Positions 1 through 10,399 are shown, counted from the stretch's first letter. The stretch: DNA of 64,000 nucleotides from Anastatus disparis (GCA_017163975.1 JAFFSR010000016.1:625501-689500); one strand, 5' to 3'. The notes: generated by a model not told the origin, from the letters alone. Program-made: numbers and translations.

Positions 1-2
1 CA

Positions 3-1321
3 TCTAGAAGACTTCTGACACATTACACGTCTATCTCATCGTCATCTTCTGCTCTGTCGGACAGTGAGCTTAATGAGGTACTTGTTACACCACTACGCAG
101 AGATCTACCTGTTTTTGAGTTCGCTGAGGTTGACCGCTCTGTGATCGATTCTTTCTTACGTCTTGCTTTATCCAAAGCAGTGGGGCCTGACAATCTCTCA
201 ACTGACATGTTGAAGATTTCTCAGGATTCGTTAGCTCCACACTTGACTTTGATAGGAAATCTGTCCTTGTCTTCTGGTATCTTTCCTGATGCTTGGAAAA
301 TAGCATTTCTTCTGCCATTGGCAAAGTCTAATAAGCTTGACTCTCCTTCTCAAACACGACCCATTGCGAAGCTTTGCGAGGTCTCAAAGGTTCTGGAAAG
401 AGTGGTCCACCCTCAATTCTATGCACATATAGAGGAGAATGCCCTGCTTGACTGTCTTCAGACAGGTTTTAGAAGGTCTAACAGCACTCAGACAGCACTC
501 CTAAAGCTTTTGGAAGATGTTCGTCTTGCGATCGATAAAAGAATGATAACTGTGTTGTTATTGTTCGACTTTTCGAAGGCGTTTGACACAGTACCTCACT
601 CGCATCTCCTTCATAAAATTCGTTCTTTTAATTGCTCAGACACGGTTGTACGCTGGTTTGCGTCATACTTAAGGAATAGATACTACTTATATACACAAGT
701 TAAATAGATACGCAAGTTAATTTGATAGCCGCTCGTATTTTTGGTACTATACAGTCTCTCAAGTTCCATAGACATGCCTTGTCTGGAAAGGTTAGAAAGG
801 AATTAGTTGAGGCATTGATCTTTCCGATTCTTGACTACTGTTGTGTACTTTATGATGATCTGCCTCAAACTCTGAATCTAAAGCTTCATCATGCTCTTAA
901 CGCATGTGTTAGATTCGTGTTTGGAAATATTGGGAGGCAGGACAGGGTCACTCCGTTTCGCCTTGAACTTGGTTGGATATCAGTCGAAAATAGACGGCTC
1001 TATTCCAAAATGGCTCTGGCACATTCTATTGTGTCATACCAGAATCCTTCTTACTTAGCTTCTAGGTTCCTTCGGGCAAATGTGGATGCGGTGGTCAGGT
1101 CATCCAATAGATTACCTAAGAGACTGCTCATATGCCCAGTCGTACGTACTGCTACGATGTTGAACTCATTTGTTTCTTCAGCATCTATTTTCATCAATAA
1201 TAATACAGACTTATTCTCTGGTTTTGAAACGAGGTTAACTCAAGTTGTCAAAATGCGACTATTGAGCAGGTTCCTTAGTGATGAGCGCGCTGAGTGGCAT
1301 GGTTCGTTGAAAGCTTGTTGA
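3..1321 (+). pseudogene. CR1-like non-LTR retrotransposon ORF2, internally deleted (copy 1)
   Basis: Reverse-transcriptase coding region of a CR1/L2-like retrotransposon, open from base 3 and cut by the left edge of the window. The frame to 707 shows the fingers and palm start: 'VGPDNL', a 'RPIAKLCEVSKVLERV' block, 'GFRRSNST' and 'LLLFDFSKAFDTVPH', which carries the first catalytic Asp. The frame stops after the 'SYLRNR' block. Coding resumes at 722 in the post-RT region ('FPILDYCCVLYDDLPQTLN') and ends at 1321. The part holding the FADD catalytic box, present in copy 2, is missing at about 690-722, so the copy cannot make active enzyme. Clade assignment is from memory of RT block order; an RT phylogeny would settle it. 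Confidence 0.88.
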
Positions 1322-1768
1322 GTGTATCTTATTTATATAAGCTATGTTCTACTGCAGACATTGAATGTAGACCTTGAGCGGTGAATTTTTGCACTGGTGT
1401 GATTGGTAAAATGCATAACAAAAAAAAATATTTAATTCAAATATAAAGTCAAAATCTAATATTTCAATTTTATTTTCATGCGAAAATTTTATATTGTCTA
1501 CTTGGGAGAGGGTTCGCATTTATATATAATTATAGCCATTGCTTTATGTAGAATCATCTTAATACTGTTTTTATCAAAGTTTAAACTTTTGTATTACTGC
1601 AAGTCACAACATGATCTTATGTATAAAACATAATGTATTTTGCTCTACTACTGCTTTTAAGGTGACATATTTTAGTTTATTTTTACTGTATATATTTTGT
1701 AATTACTTATGGGCCATACGGGGTTGAACCCCACGGTCTTAAATAAACGTATAAATCAAATCAAATCT
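1322..1768 (+). repeat. 3' untranslated region and tail of CR1-like copy 1
   Basis: AT-rich non-coding DNA after the ORF2 stop. It ends with a conserved terminal segment ('GGGTTGAACCCCACGG', then AAATAAACG) and a short tail of AATCA repeats running into CT repeats. Copy 2 (3640-3709) and the inverted copy at 43.9 kb carry the same terminal segment followed by ATCAAT-type repeats. A short simple-repeat 3' tail instead of poly(A) is typical of CR1 and related clades. Confidence 0.75.
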
Positions 1769-1779
1769 CTCTCTCTGTC

Positions 1780-3399
1780 ACATCTCCGAATCTGTTGAAT
1801 ATCATACGCTTGGCAAAGTCTGAAGCATCTGGACCTGATTAGATTTCAGCCCAAATGCTAAAAATGATTGACAGTTCTATCTCTGGTACCTTGACCTTAA
1901 TCATAAATGATTCTCTTCTAGTCGGTCACTTTCTATCAGCCTGGAAAGAAGCCTGTCTTTTACCTCTGGCAAAGCAAACAAACATGGACAATCCATCTCA
2001 AACCCGTCCTATAGCCATGTTATGTGAAGTTCCTAAGGTCTTAGAGAGGGTTGTACATACTCAGTTCTCAAATCATCTTGAGTCAAATTTTTTATTAGAT
2101 TGTTATCACGCTGGTTTTAGAAAGGGTCATAGTACCCATGCGGCTCTATTACATTTATTGGATAATTGCAGAAGGGCGATAGATCACCGTATGATTACTT
2201 TGCTTTTATTATTTGATTTTTCTAAAGCGTTTGACAGAGTTCCACATAATAAATTTCTAGTAAAACTCCGTGCCATGAACTGTTCAGATATGGTAATCAG
2301 ATGGTTTTCTTCTTATTTGAGTCTTTCCTGAGAGTCGTTCCTATTCTTGAGGGTCGTTCCTATGCAGTGGTTGACGATTCAAATAGTACAACTAACTGGT
2401 CTCAAGTAATGGCTGGAGTCCCTCAGGCTAGCGTCTTGGGGCCGCTCTTGTTCCTGGTCTACGTAAACGATGTTCCCGAGGCACTTTTATCTACCGAGCA
2501 TATTTTGTTTGCTGATGACCTACAGATGTATGAATCTTCTTTACCGGAGAACCTTTCTGAAGAGATAGCCTTTATTAATCATGATGTAGCTTGTGGTCAG
2601 ATGGGCTGATGAAAATGATCTTCTCCTTAATGCTGGAAAAACTGCCATCATCATTGGTAGCGAAAAATATATTGCCCGACTTAAGGATATTCCTGTTCCT
2701 TGTGTTTTGATTAGGGGAACATCTATAAGCTATTCATCAGTAGTTAGAAATCTTGGGCTGTGGATTTCTTCAGCTCTAGACTGGAATAAGCAAGTCTCAT
2801 TTACCGTTTAAAAGGTCCATGCCACTCTGCGTTCGTTAAATTTCAACAAACGTGCCTTAATTCATGATATAAGAAAACTATTGGTATAATCAATAATATT
2901 CCCCATATTTGATTACTCGGCTGTTGCATATGATGACCTTCCACAGACTTTAAATTTACGCCTTCATAGAGCATTTAATGCCTGTATACGCTGTGTTAAT
3001 GGGCATATTGGTTGGCGCAGTGAAGTAACGCCTTTTCGACTGAATTATCGTTGGCTCTCTGTCCAAAACAAACGACTCTACTTAAAAATTTCGTTGGCTT
3101 ATAACATTGTTGCACATGGTAGCCCACAATACTTAGCATCATACTTCTTAAGGCAGCATGTCAATCTATCAGTTCCTTCATCCTCTAGGCGTCCACCTAG
3201 ACTTTTCATATGTCCCAACGTTCGTACTGCTACGCTTCAGAACTCCTTCGCTTATTTATCAACAACTTATTTTAATAAAGAGCTTTTTATATTGGAGGGT
3301 TTCTTTTCAGAGAATTCCATTTCCTTCAAAAGGTACTTGTCTGAAAGGCTTTTCTCAAATGAATGTGAATCGTGGCAGCGTGAGTTGAATGCCGGCTGA
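1780..3399 (+). pseudogene. CR1-like non-LTR retrotransposon ORF2 with frameshifts (copy 2)
   Basis: Second, 5'-truncated copy starting directly in the CT-rich tail of copy 1. Coding pieces are 1780-2331 (in-frame TAG near 1843), 2301-2609, 2593-2811 and 3094-3399, in shifting frames. Unlike copy 1 it keeps the RT core: 'LLLFDFSKAFDRVPH' (motif A), 'GVPQASVLGPLLFLVYVND' (motif B) and 'FADD' near 2511. The C-terminal end matches copy 1 in order ('FDYSAV..DDLPQTLNL', a 'RLFICPNVRTATLQ' block, then a terminal 'ECESWQRELNAG'). Dead by frameshift and nonsense. It is diverged from copy 1, so it is a sibling insertion rather than a fresh tandem duplication. Confidence 0.88.
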
Positions 3400-3709
3400 A
3401 AACTATTGCAGTCACTATATATGATCATGTAGCTGGTCTAAATTTTCATTAGTATGTAACAAGAATAAAATATCAGCCATGTGCAAACGATTTACGTACT
3501 CATCTACTTATTTTTCTTTTGAAAATATTGTCAATTTAATTAATTATTATGTTTTTTGTTTATTTTTTAATACAAATTCTATTATGTACTTTTCATATAT
3601 TGATACATTATAAAAATATTTATATATTGTACACGGCGTTGTATACTCATATTAGTGCCAGACAGAGTTTTGACCCCAAGGCCCAATAAATTTTATCAAT
3701 CGATCAATC
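3400..3709 (+). repeat. 3' UTR and tail of CR1-like copy 2
   Basis: Non-coding AT-rich DNA ending in the family's terminal segment ('GTGCCAGACAGAGTTTTGAC', then CAATAAATTTTATCAATCGATCAAT). The inverted copy at 43.9 kb has the same GTGCCAGACAGGGTTT block, which fixes the 3' boundary. Confidence 0.75.
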
Positions 3710-3715
3710 TGTCTG

Positions 3716-3773
3716 TCAGTCTTTCTCTCTCTCTCTCTCTGACGCTCTCTTTCTCTCTCTCTCCCTCTCTCAC
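3716..3773. repeat. (CT)n microsatellite
   Basis: Imperfect CT/CTTT simple repeat next to the 3' tail of the second CR1-like copy. 3774-3955 holds nothing recognisable. Confidence 0.9.
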
Positions 3774-3955
3774 CTAAGCTTGAGTATGTATATATGCAAA
3801 CACAACGACACTGTGACGTTGAGCCTTTACTCTTTCCTTCTATACATTGCTTGGTATAGTGTACTAATGCATGCGTTATGAATCAATAATGAAAGTTAGG
3901 CGTAATTAATGGGTCCACCTATATTCGCGCTCTCAGTAAAAGGATTCACTAAAAA

Positions 3956-4712
3956 GATTTTTTAACAAAAAAAATCGACTTCAGAAAACTGCACTAAACA
4001 GTTACCAAAAAAAATATTTTAACAAGAAAACCGATTTTTAAAAAATGCACTAAGCAATTAAAAAAAATTTTTTAACAAAAAAAAACCGACTTAAAAAAAG
4101 GCACCAAACAGTTACAAATAATTTATGATCTTCAATAATTATACGCATACTACGCATCTAACTCAACGCATGTGTAGCAAACATATTATTTTTTTTTTTA
4201 ATAAAAAATAATAATATATAAAGGATATTGTCCTCTATATGTTAACCTTTTTTATATAATGATCTCGAGAGAGCCTAGTCCGGTCCGGTTTAACACATTA
4301 CATCAGGCTAGACTGTCAGACCCACCATACCGAAAACTTTGACTACCGATAGATGGTCAGCCAATTTTGTGACCAACAATCAACCGATGCCAAATGAGGT
4401 CGGATTTTTTAAGAGTCACGATATAAATGACAGATCTGCTAATTTTCTTTCAAAAAATAGTTAGAGGTACCTGGCAAGGATTCGAATCCATGCCCTCCGC
4501 GTAGCAAACATATTATAGATTATCCAAAAAAAAATATTTTTGAAGTCGGCGTCAAGTTGTTGAATTGTTCTGCACAGATCACGGTATCTAACTGGAGAAG
4601 AAAAGTTTGTTTGCCTTGACGCTAAAAAGTACAAAGAGGAATATCTTTCTAGTACTCCAAAGTACTCAAAAATGTTCGCTACAAAATCCGAGCTGATCCC
4701 CTTTTCGATATT
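3956..4712. repeat. Left terminal inverted repeat of outer DNA transposon X
   Basis: Pairs in inverted orientation with 14130-14470. Shared blocks include 'GATCCCCTTTTCG', 'AAAGTACAAAGAGGAATATC', 'GAAAAGTTTGTTTGCCTTGA' and 'ATACGCATACTACGCATCTA'. The outermost part is a triplicated unit of about 60 bp (TTTTTTAACAAAAAAAACCGACTT... ending CAAACAGTTAC; 3956-4118) that is single in the right arm. A SINE splits the arm at 4189-4500. Without it the arm is about 430 bp. Outer tips are A/T-rich and not sharply defined, and I found no clear target duplication. Confidence 0.75.
4174..4515 (-). mobile_element. tRNA-derived SINE with 15-bp target duplication
   Basis: Insertion at 4189-4500 flanked by perfect 15-bp direct repeats GTAGCAAACATATTA (4174-4188 and 4501-4515). 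On the minus strand it begins shortly before a pol III B-box-like 'GGATTCGAATCC' (4478-4489) and ends in a poly(A) stretch (T run at 4189-4199), so it is a 5'-truncated tRNA-related SINE in reverse orientation. The right arm of X (14290-14340) lacks the insert and serves as empty site. Confidence 0.8.
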
Positions 4713-5120
4713 TGAAAAAAAAAATAAGTTTTGCGATAAAAAGTATATATTACATACATTATATTTTTATGTTCTTATATACTTAGAGAATATAATATTG
4801 TAATGTATTATTAGCCGAGCTAATTAAAATTAAATCAACCTATTTGACCTATTCTTAATAATTTCTCTATTAGTAATATTGCTCGATCATTTCAATCGTT
4901 TAAAGAAATATGATATTGATTCGATACACTAGCTCTATTGTTTTTTTTTTCACCTAGTGCTTTCTACTGTTGACATCAAAAATGTTAAGTCCAATAATTT
5001 CTTAGAATAAAATATATTTTCGAATACTATACATTCCGCGATTGATATTTTGTAAGTTTGTAATCAGTTACTCGAATGTTGTCGCGCATTAAGGAACAGT
5101 TTGTGCAAGACTATTATATC
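4713..5120. other. AT-rich spacer between X arm and Y arm
   Basis: No ORF, tandem repeat or inverted partner seen. It lies between the X left arm and the start of the 'GAGGGGCTTCTC' arm. Confidence 0.5.
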
Positions 5121-5470
5121 GAGGGGCTTCTCACTAAAATACTCTTGCAAAGAGTGGTAAGAGTTTTGTAAGAGTATTGTGAGTACGCAAGAGTTTTATA
5201 AGAGTATTGGAGTTTAAAAATTGACCAGAGTATGCGAAGAGTAAGAGGAGTATTCGAAAAAATCAAAGAGTATGCAAAGAGTAAGATGAGTATTTGAAAA
5301 AATCAGAGAGTATGCAAAGAGTAAGTTGAGTATTTGAAAAATCAGAGAGTATGCAAAGAGTAAGATGAATATTCAAAACAATTAAAGAGCATGCAAAGAA
5401 TACAATGAGTATTCAAAAAAATTATTGAATATTCAAAAGATTAAGGAGTACGGAAATTTTAGATAGAGTA
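5121..5470. repeat. Left arm of inverted pair Y with five ~40-bp tandem units
   Basis: Begins 'GAGGGGCTTCTCACTAAAAT', matching the reverse complement of 11490-11509 (GAGGAGTTTCTCATTAAAAT), and continues with TACTCTTGC/GAGTACGCAAGAG motifs that recur inverted at 11272-11480. From 5227 to 5426 there are five units of about 40 bp (GAGTATGCAAAGAGTAAGAT, then GAGTATTTGAAAAAATCA). I read 5121-11509 as the ends of one element, now diverged. Arm similarity is moderate. Confidence 0.55.
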
Positions 5471-5478
5471 TTCATTTA

Positions 5479-5512
5479 AAAAATCGATGTTTCAAGTTCT
5501 TTTTTTTAACAT

Positions 5513-5606
<94 letters not shown>

Positions 5607-5640
5607 TAAAAGAAAGAACTTAAAACATCGATTTTTTAAA
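5479..5640. repeat. Hairpin with (TA)n(TG)n microsatellite core
   Basis: About 30-bp inverted repeats, 'AAAAATCGATGTTTCAAGTT' on the left and 'AACTTAAAACATCGATTTTT' on the right, enclose an uninterrupted compound (TA)n(TG)n tract (about 5514-5604). It may be a MITE whose centre became a microsatellite or expanded inside the loop. Confidence 0.7.
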
Positions 5641-5749
5641 TTTTTTATATATAATAAAAATGCAATTAATTATTTACAAAATTACGAAATTAATAAAGAA
5701 AATAAATAAGTTTCTTGATAAAAGACTCAGCTGAGTGAGATATTCAAAG

Positions 5750-6068
5750 GGTCGACGAATGTATGGGTCGATGGATTGATAGATTAATACGTTTAAAAAG
5801 GAAAAAGTTGATTGGTTCGTTGATGGACTGTTGGATTAATGAAATGATTGAGGTCAATAAGTTGATAAATAGTTGAGTTGAATATAAATCTATGTTATTT
5901 TGGGTTGTTATATTTATGAATTAATCGGTCGATGGGTTGATAAATCAATGGGTTGATGGGTGGATATATGAATCTATCGATAGCTTGATCGGTCGATGAG
6001 TCAATAGGTTGATAATAATCAATCAATAATTAATTATTAATAATTAATTATTAATAATTAATTATTAA
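5750..6068. repeat. Degenerate TTGATGGGTTGAT minisatellite and TAATTAATTAT array
   Basis: Many variants of (A/T)TTGATGGGTTGATAGATT are followed by tandem TAATTAATTAT. No coding potential. 6069-7280 is AT-rich sequence with no ORF or repeat structure I can support. Confidence 0.6.
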
Positions 6069-7280
6069 ATTGTGAAATAAGGTAGGAAATTATTTTAAGT
6101 AACATTTCAATTATTTTAAAATTGAATGTTATTATAAAAAAAATTTACTCAAAATAAGTGATTATTACATTAATTTTTAATAAAATAAATCCAGCTATTA
6201 ATTGGCTTAGAATATAGTGAATAAAAAGGAAATTTAAATTATAAGCTGATACATTAATATTTTGTATGTTACTGGTTACATTTCATATACATATTTTATG
6301 TAATATTCTAAAATAATTAAAATAATAGTAATAATTAATTTTCTACATTGTAAATATCAAACTAAATAAAGAATAATTGATGAATCGACCATTTTAGTTA
6401 GCAAAATTTCTATTAGGGCTATTTTTAAATTATAAAATACACAGATATATAAAAATGCATTTTTATATATTTAATAAAGTAGTTTAGTCCAATAAAAACA
6501 CATATCTTTTTATGATAACAATTTTTTATAGTTTTTACTATTACTTTATTTATTTTATATAATTATTTACCGACATATTACCGGTTGAACACGATAAGAT
6601 TTTTTTTTTAATTTTGATAAGACATTTAATATTGCTTATACCAAACATAATAGCATAATAAGTAACTTTTTCTTATGCACAGTGGCAAAATCTATTAACT
6701 ATTTGTAGCTTAAATTTAACTATTCCTAAATATAGGTATGTTTTACGTGAAATTTTAAACAAAAAATGTTGCAATTTATTTTATTTAAAAATAAATACTT
6801 ATCAGAAAATAAAATCAGAAATTTAACTATTAAAAATAAGGTTTGGCAAAAAATAAGTTGTATATTACATGTCATTTCCAACAAAAAATATTCTTATTAC
6901 CAAAAGTTAATTACTAGTGAAAAATGGATTTGAAAGTTGATCTATGCAAGGGATAAAGTTGAATTTAAACAGTTGAGAAAAATAAAATATTGGCAAAATG
7001 AAAAAATATAACCTTTAGAATTACTATTTTACAAAAATATTATAAAAACCAGTTATTTGTCCTAACTAGATTGAAATATAATAATATTTCATATAGTTGA
7101 CGGAAAATTTTATGGTCTCCTGTTGCGAAAAAGTCGGAAAAAGTTTTACCTACGAAAATTTCATAAATTGATATAAGTACATCAACAATCGTTTTATAGG
7201 TACATTTTTTTAAAAAACTATATTTCTCTTATTAAATAAATTTTTTTTTAAATTATAACTTTGTTATAATTAATAACACA

Positions 7281-7904
7281 GGCCCACAAAATGAAAAAAA
7301 ATGTCTGAACTTTTGACCGGACATACATATTCCCATGTATTTTTCGACGCTGAATCCGAATCTGTAATAAAAATATAGGGTTTTCCTACCTTTTCTCAGA
7401 GTTTTATTGAAAAAACCTCATTTTTTACGGTTTTTTTGCGGTTTTTCGAGTCTAGAAAAAACAAATCATGAGATACGGTTAATTGGACTTCAAAATCGAA
7501 TTCTACGGGAAAAAATACACGGGAAACCATACCTTTAAATTTTTTTAACGCGATTCTAGTCCTCTGTATGGGGCTGAAAAGATGAGGAAATCGGTAAAAG
7601 TCGAAATTTTGCCTAAAATGGATTTAAACAATATTAAAATTTAATCATGCGTCTTTTGAAGAGTCGATAAACATTGGAAATACTATCCTGGGGTTTTTCA
7701 GATTGCTGATCATGAATTTGAAGTCAGATTGTGTAAAAACTACTTCTAGAGGGCGGTGACAAGAACTGTATATGGTAAATTTATCGATTTTTTAAAAATT
7801 TTACGTCTGAAATACTAATTTTAGAGTCTTTCACAGCATTGACTGTAAATTCAAGATATTAACTTAGCCTATTGTGTACGTTAAACTTAACATTTTGTCT
7901 ATGT

Positions 7905-7955
<51 letters not shown>

Positions 7956-8021
7956 GATGTTTTTTTAAATTGGCTTACGCTTACGTACACGTTTCTCTTC
8001 GAATGACCGATGTAGTGGATT
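7281..8021. repeat. Left arm of 740-bp inverted repeat (element Z)
   Basis: Nearly identical, in reverse complement, to 10352-11092. Tips read AGGCCCACAAAATG at 7281 and CATTTTGTGGGCCT at 11092. Only a few mismatches or single-base indels are visible (TTTTTCGACG versus ATTTCGACG; one C in a C run). The arm contains a (CT)n tract near 7911-7951 and runs about 57 bp into the C-terminal codons of the 7965-9359 ORF. Confidence 0.9.
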
Positions 8022-9359
8022 TCTGACACGTTTTTGTCCTTTTTTCGCAGCTGTTTCTCTTTTTATCATCCAGCAGTAATCTGCTAACATGTTGATACCC
8101 CAGTTTCCTTGAAATCTACGTTCAAACTCCTTTAAATCTTGGTGAAATCGTTCACCATGCTCTTCACTAAAGTCTCCGTTATTTTCAGGAAACTGATCAA
8201 CGTGTGAATCAAGAAAATGAAGTTTTAAGTTCATTAGACAACCCAATTTTTCAAAATTACGTACCATTCTTTTCACAATAGCTTTATAATTCGTGTCTTT
8301 GGCATTACCCAAAAATTTCGTCGATACCTCTTTAAAACTTAACCATGCTGCCTTTTCAACATCAGTCATGCTTTGTTCAAAGTTTTCGTCTCTAAATAAA
8401 GTTCGGATTTCAGGACCATCAAAAATACCTTCATTTAATTTAGCATCAGATTTATGGGGAAATACTTTGCTTATATATTGGAAGCATTGACCGTCCTTGT
8501 CCAAAGCTTTAACTAATTGCTTTATCAATCCAAGCTTTATATGCAGAGGCGGTATCAAAATTTTCGAAGGATTAACGAGTGGATCTTTTATAACATTCTG
8601 TTTTCCAGGTTCAAACGATTCTCTTGATGGCCAAATTTTCTTTTTATAGTGTTTTTCTCTATCTCTGCTATCAAACATGCATAAATAACATGGGTACTTC
8701 GTAAATCCAGATTGTTGTCCAAGTATCATAGATAAAATCTTTAAATCGCCACATATTTGCCATTTATGTTCTCTATATTTTATTTTCGTTAAAAGTAGTT
8801 CAAGATTGGAATACTCTTCTTTAAGTACTGTTGAATGTGCTAATGGTATAGGAGCATATTTATTTGTGATATTGAGGAGTACTGCTTTAAGGCTGCGCTT
8901 TGATGAATCAATGAATAGTCGCCAATTTTCAGGTTTGTATATGTTGGGTTTCAATTCATCAATAAGACCTTTCACGTCCGTGCAATAAACCATATTAGAA
9001 TCATTCTTGAAATAATTTCTAAAGCGCTCTTCTCGATTACGATATGCACATACTTTAGTACCCTTTGTCAACATATTTCGTCTCTTAAACTCTGAAGCCA
9101 TAAACTCTGATTGTTCCTTAGATAAACCACTCTTTCTAAATAAATCGTTCAGACTTTTTTGATCAAACTTTTCAACAGTTCGTTCTTCACCCTTAGGAAT
9201 ATACTCTTCATCACTATCCAGAGAATGTTCTTCAGGTGAACTTAGATCTTCTTCATTTGGTGTGTTTGTGTCAGAGACAATTTGATCTGTCAATTTTTTA
9301 TTTATACTTATTCTGTTGTAAAACTGGGTACTGTTGTTTAGAAATGAATTCGGTTTCAT
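7965..9359 (-). CDS. Intact transposase-like protein, 464 aa
   Basis: Complete ORF from ATG (9359) to TAA. The N-terminus is acidic (a run of EED/SPEEH/DSDEEY at residues ~35-55), followed by a short helical 'LFRKSGLSKEQSEFMASEF' block. The middle has 'WRLFIDSSKRSLKAVLL' (~145-160), 'CGDLKILSMILGQQSGFTKY' (~203-222) with 'YPCYLC', and 'ILIPPLHIKLGLI'. The C-terminal part has 'EEHGERFHQDLKEFERRFQG' and 'ADYCWMIKRE'. Asp in FIDSS, Asp in CGDLK and Glu in EEHGE form a plausible acidic triad of an RNase H-fold transposase; that is inference. I recognise this as an abundant, usually unnamed arthropod family, from memory. The last ~19 codons lie in the inverted arm. The zinc-finger half normally expected upstream is on the opposite strand (9827-10399). 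Confidence 0.8.
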   Translation of the reverse strand: MKPNSFLNNSTQFYNRISINKKLTDQIVSDTNTPNEEDLSSPEEHSLDSDEEYIPKGEERTVEKFDQKSLNDLFRKSGLSKEQSEFMASEFKRRNMLTKGTKVCAYRNREERFRNYFKNDSNMVYCTDVKGLIDELKPNIYKPENWRLFIDSSKRSLKAVLLNITNKYAPIPLAHSTVLKEEYSNLELLLTKIKYREHKWQICGDLKILSMILGQQSGFTKYPCYLCMFDSRDREKHYKKKIWPSRESFEPGKQNVIKDPLVNPSKILIPPLHIKLGLIKQLVKALDKDGQCFQYISKVFPHKSDAKLNEGIFDGPEIRTLFRDENFEQSMTDVEKAAWLSFKEVSTKFLGNAKDTNYKAIVKRMVRNFEKLGCLMNLKLHFLDSHVDQFPENNGDFSEEHGERFHQDLKEFERRFQGNWGINMLADYCWMIKRETAAKKGQKRVRNPLHRSFEEKRVRKRKPI

Positions 9360-9452
9360 TTTAAAGCTCCGTTCAGTTAATCACTGTTGTACACTGTCAT
9401 TGATCTTAAAGCATTGTTTATAAACGAATGGGACTTATGATCTTTTTCCAAA

Positions 9453-9499
<47 letters not shown>

Positions 9500-9826
9500 T
9501 ACTCTATAAGGGTACCTAAAAAAACCTGCTGCTGCGAAGTATTGGTCACGATAACAACTGCCCTGAAAATGGGATGTGTAGAATGATTCGGTGTACTCAA
9601 TACTTTGCAGTAACGAACCCAGCGAAGGCGCGCTGTCCTGCAGGGGAGCACTAGGATGTGAGAATGATGCCGTAGTGTGTCCGACGACGAGTTGACATTG
9701 TCCTCGTCAAAGTCGGAAAGCTCTCATACTTAGGCCTGGGGAGGTATGAGAGTTATCACCCCTAGGACGGCGGACTCACCTGCGATCGGAACAGGATTCC
9801 TAGTGTGTGGGGTTTAATTCAACAAT
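9360..9826. promoter_or_regulatory. Divergent intergenic region with (TA)n tract and GC-rich block
   Basis: Separates the two head-to-head ORFs of Z. 9456-9496 is a (TA)n run. 9497-9826 is strikingly less AT-rich than its surroundings ('GCGCGCTGTCCTGCAGGGGA', 'CCCCTAGGACGGCGGACTCA'). It may hold promoters or a 5' UTR for one or both ORFs, or be an unrelated insertion, such as a truncated non-LTR element next to the TA tract. No TATA box or splice signal is convincing. Confidence 0.4.
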
Positions 9827-10399
9827 ATGGCTAATTCAAATTTTCAACCTTTTTTAAACTGCGCTGGTACACCCAATAACAGTTTTAACCATACGTGTAA
9901 TGGATCTCAAGATAATTTCTGTTATGTATGTTCAGAATATATTGGACAACGAAACAAAAGAAAAATCACAGATAATATTAATTTTATCTATCAAAAATGT
10001 TTTGATATTGAGATTTCTCAACAGGATAAAATTTGGGTTCCTCATTATATATGTGCTTCATGTTATGCCATGATGAATCGATACAACACCAGTCAGGCTA
10101 GGTCCAAATTAAAATTTACTATACCTACAAAGTGGAAGGAACCAAAAGATGAAAATGATTGCTATTTTTGTTTAACAAAGATACAAGGTTTAGACAAGAT
10201 ACAGAAAAAAGGAATAGTATATCCTAATACTTTTTGTATAGAATTTCCATCCAAGAATTTCATAGATATTTTTGAAAATAAAGATTCGAGAGATAGTTTT
10301 ACAACAGACTTAGGGAATCTAAATGTAGATGAAAACTCGACAGATGAAAACTGTCAGAAATCCACTACATCGGTCATTCGAAGAGAAACGTGTACGTAA
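9827..10399 (+). CDS. Zinc-finger protein, N-terminal half of the transposase family, 3'-truncated
   Basis: 190-codon ORF from ATG. Cysteine pairs are at 'FCYVCSEYIGQ' (residues ~32-35), 'YICASCYAMM' (~75-78) and 'CYFCLTKIQG' (~112-115), a C2-C2-C2 arrangement resembling a ZAD- or THAP-like DNA-binding module. The ORF at 11591-12187 has the same spacing ('CGLCG', 'CTTCH', 'CYICLTG'). From memory, this module normally precedes the acidic and transposase-like regions in one polypeptide. Here the frame runs into the right inverted arm at about 10352 and ends out of register with the C-terminal codons held there, so the last ~16 residues are junction sequence. A rearranged half-gene; it may still be expressed as a DNA-binding fragment. 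Confidence 0.65.
   Translation: MANSNFQPFLNCAGTPNNSFNHTCNGSQDNFCYVCSEYIGQRNKRKITDNINFIYQKCFDIEISQQDKIWVPHYICASCYAMMNRYNTSQARSKLKFTIPTKWKEPKDENDCYFCLTKIQGLDKIQKKGIVYPNTFCIEFPSKNFIDIFENKDSRDSFTTDLGNLNVDENSTDENCQKSTTSVIRRETCT

Noticed and set aside
6000..6070. ATTAATTA arrays as a possible origin or CRISPR-like array
   Set aside because: Simple AT repeat without spacers or conserved repeats; eukaryotic context makes CRISPR implausible.
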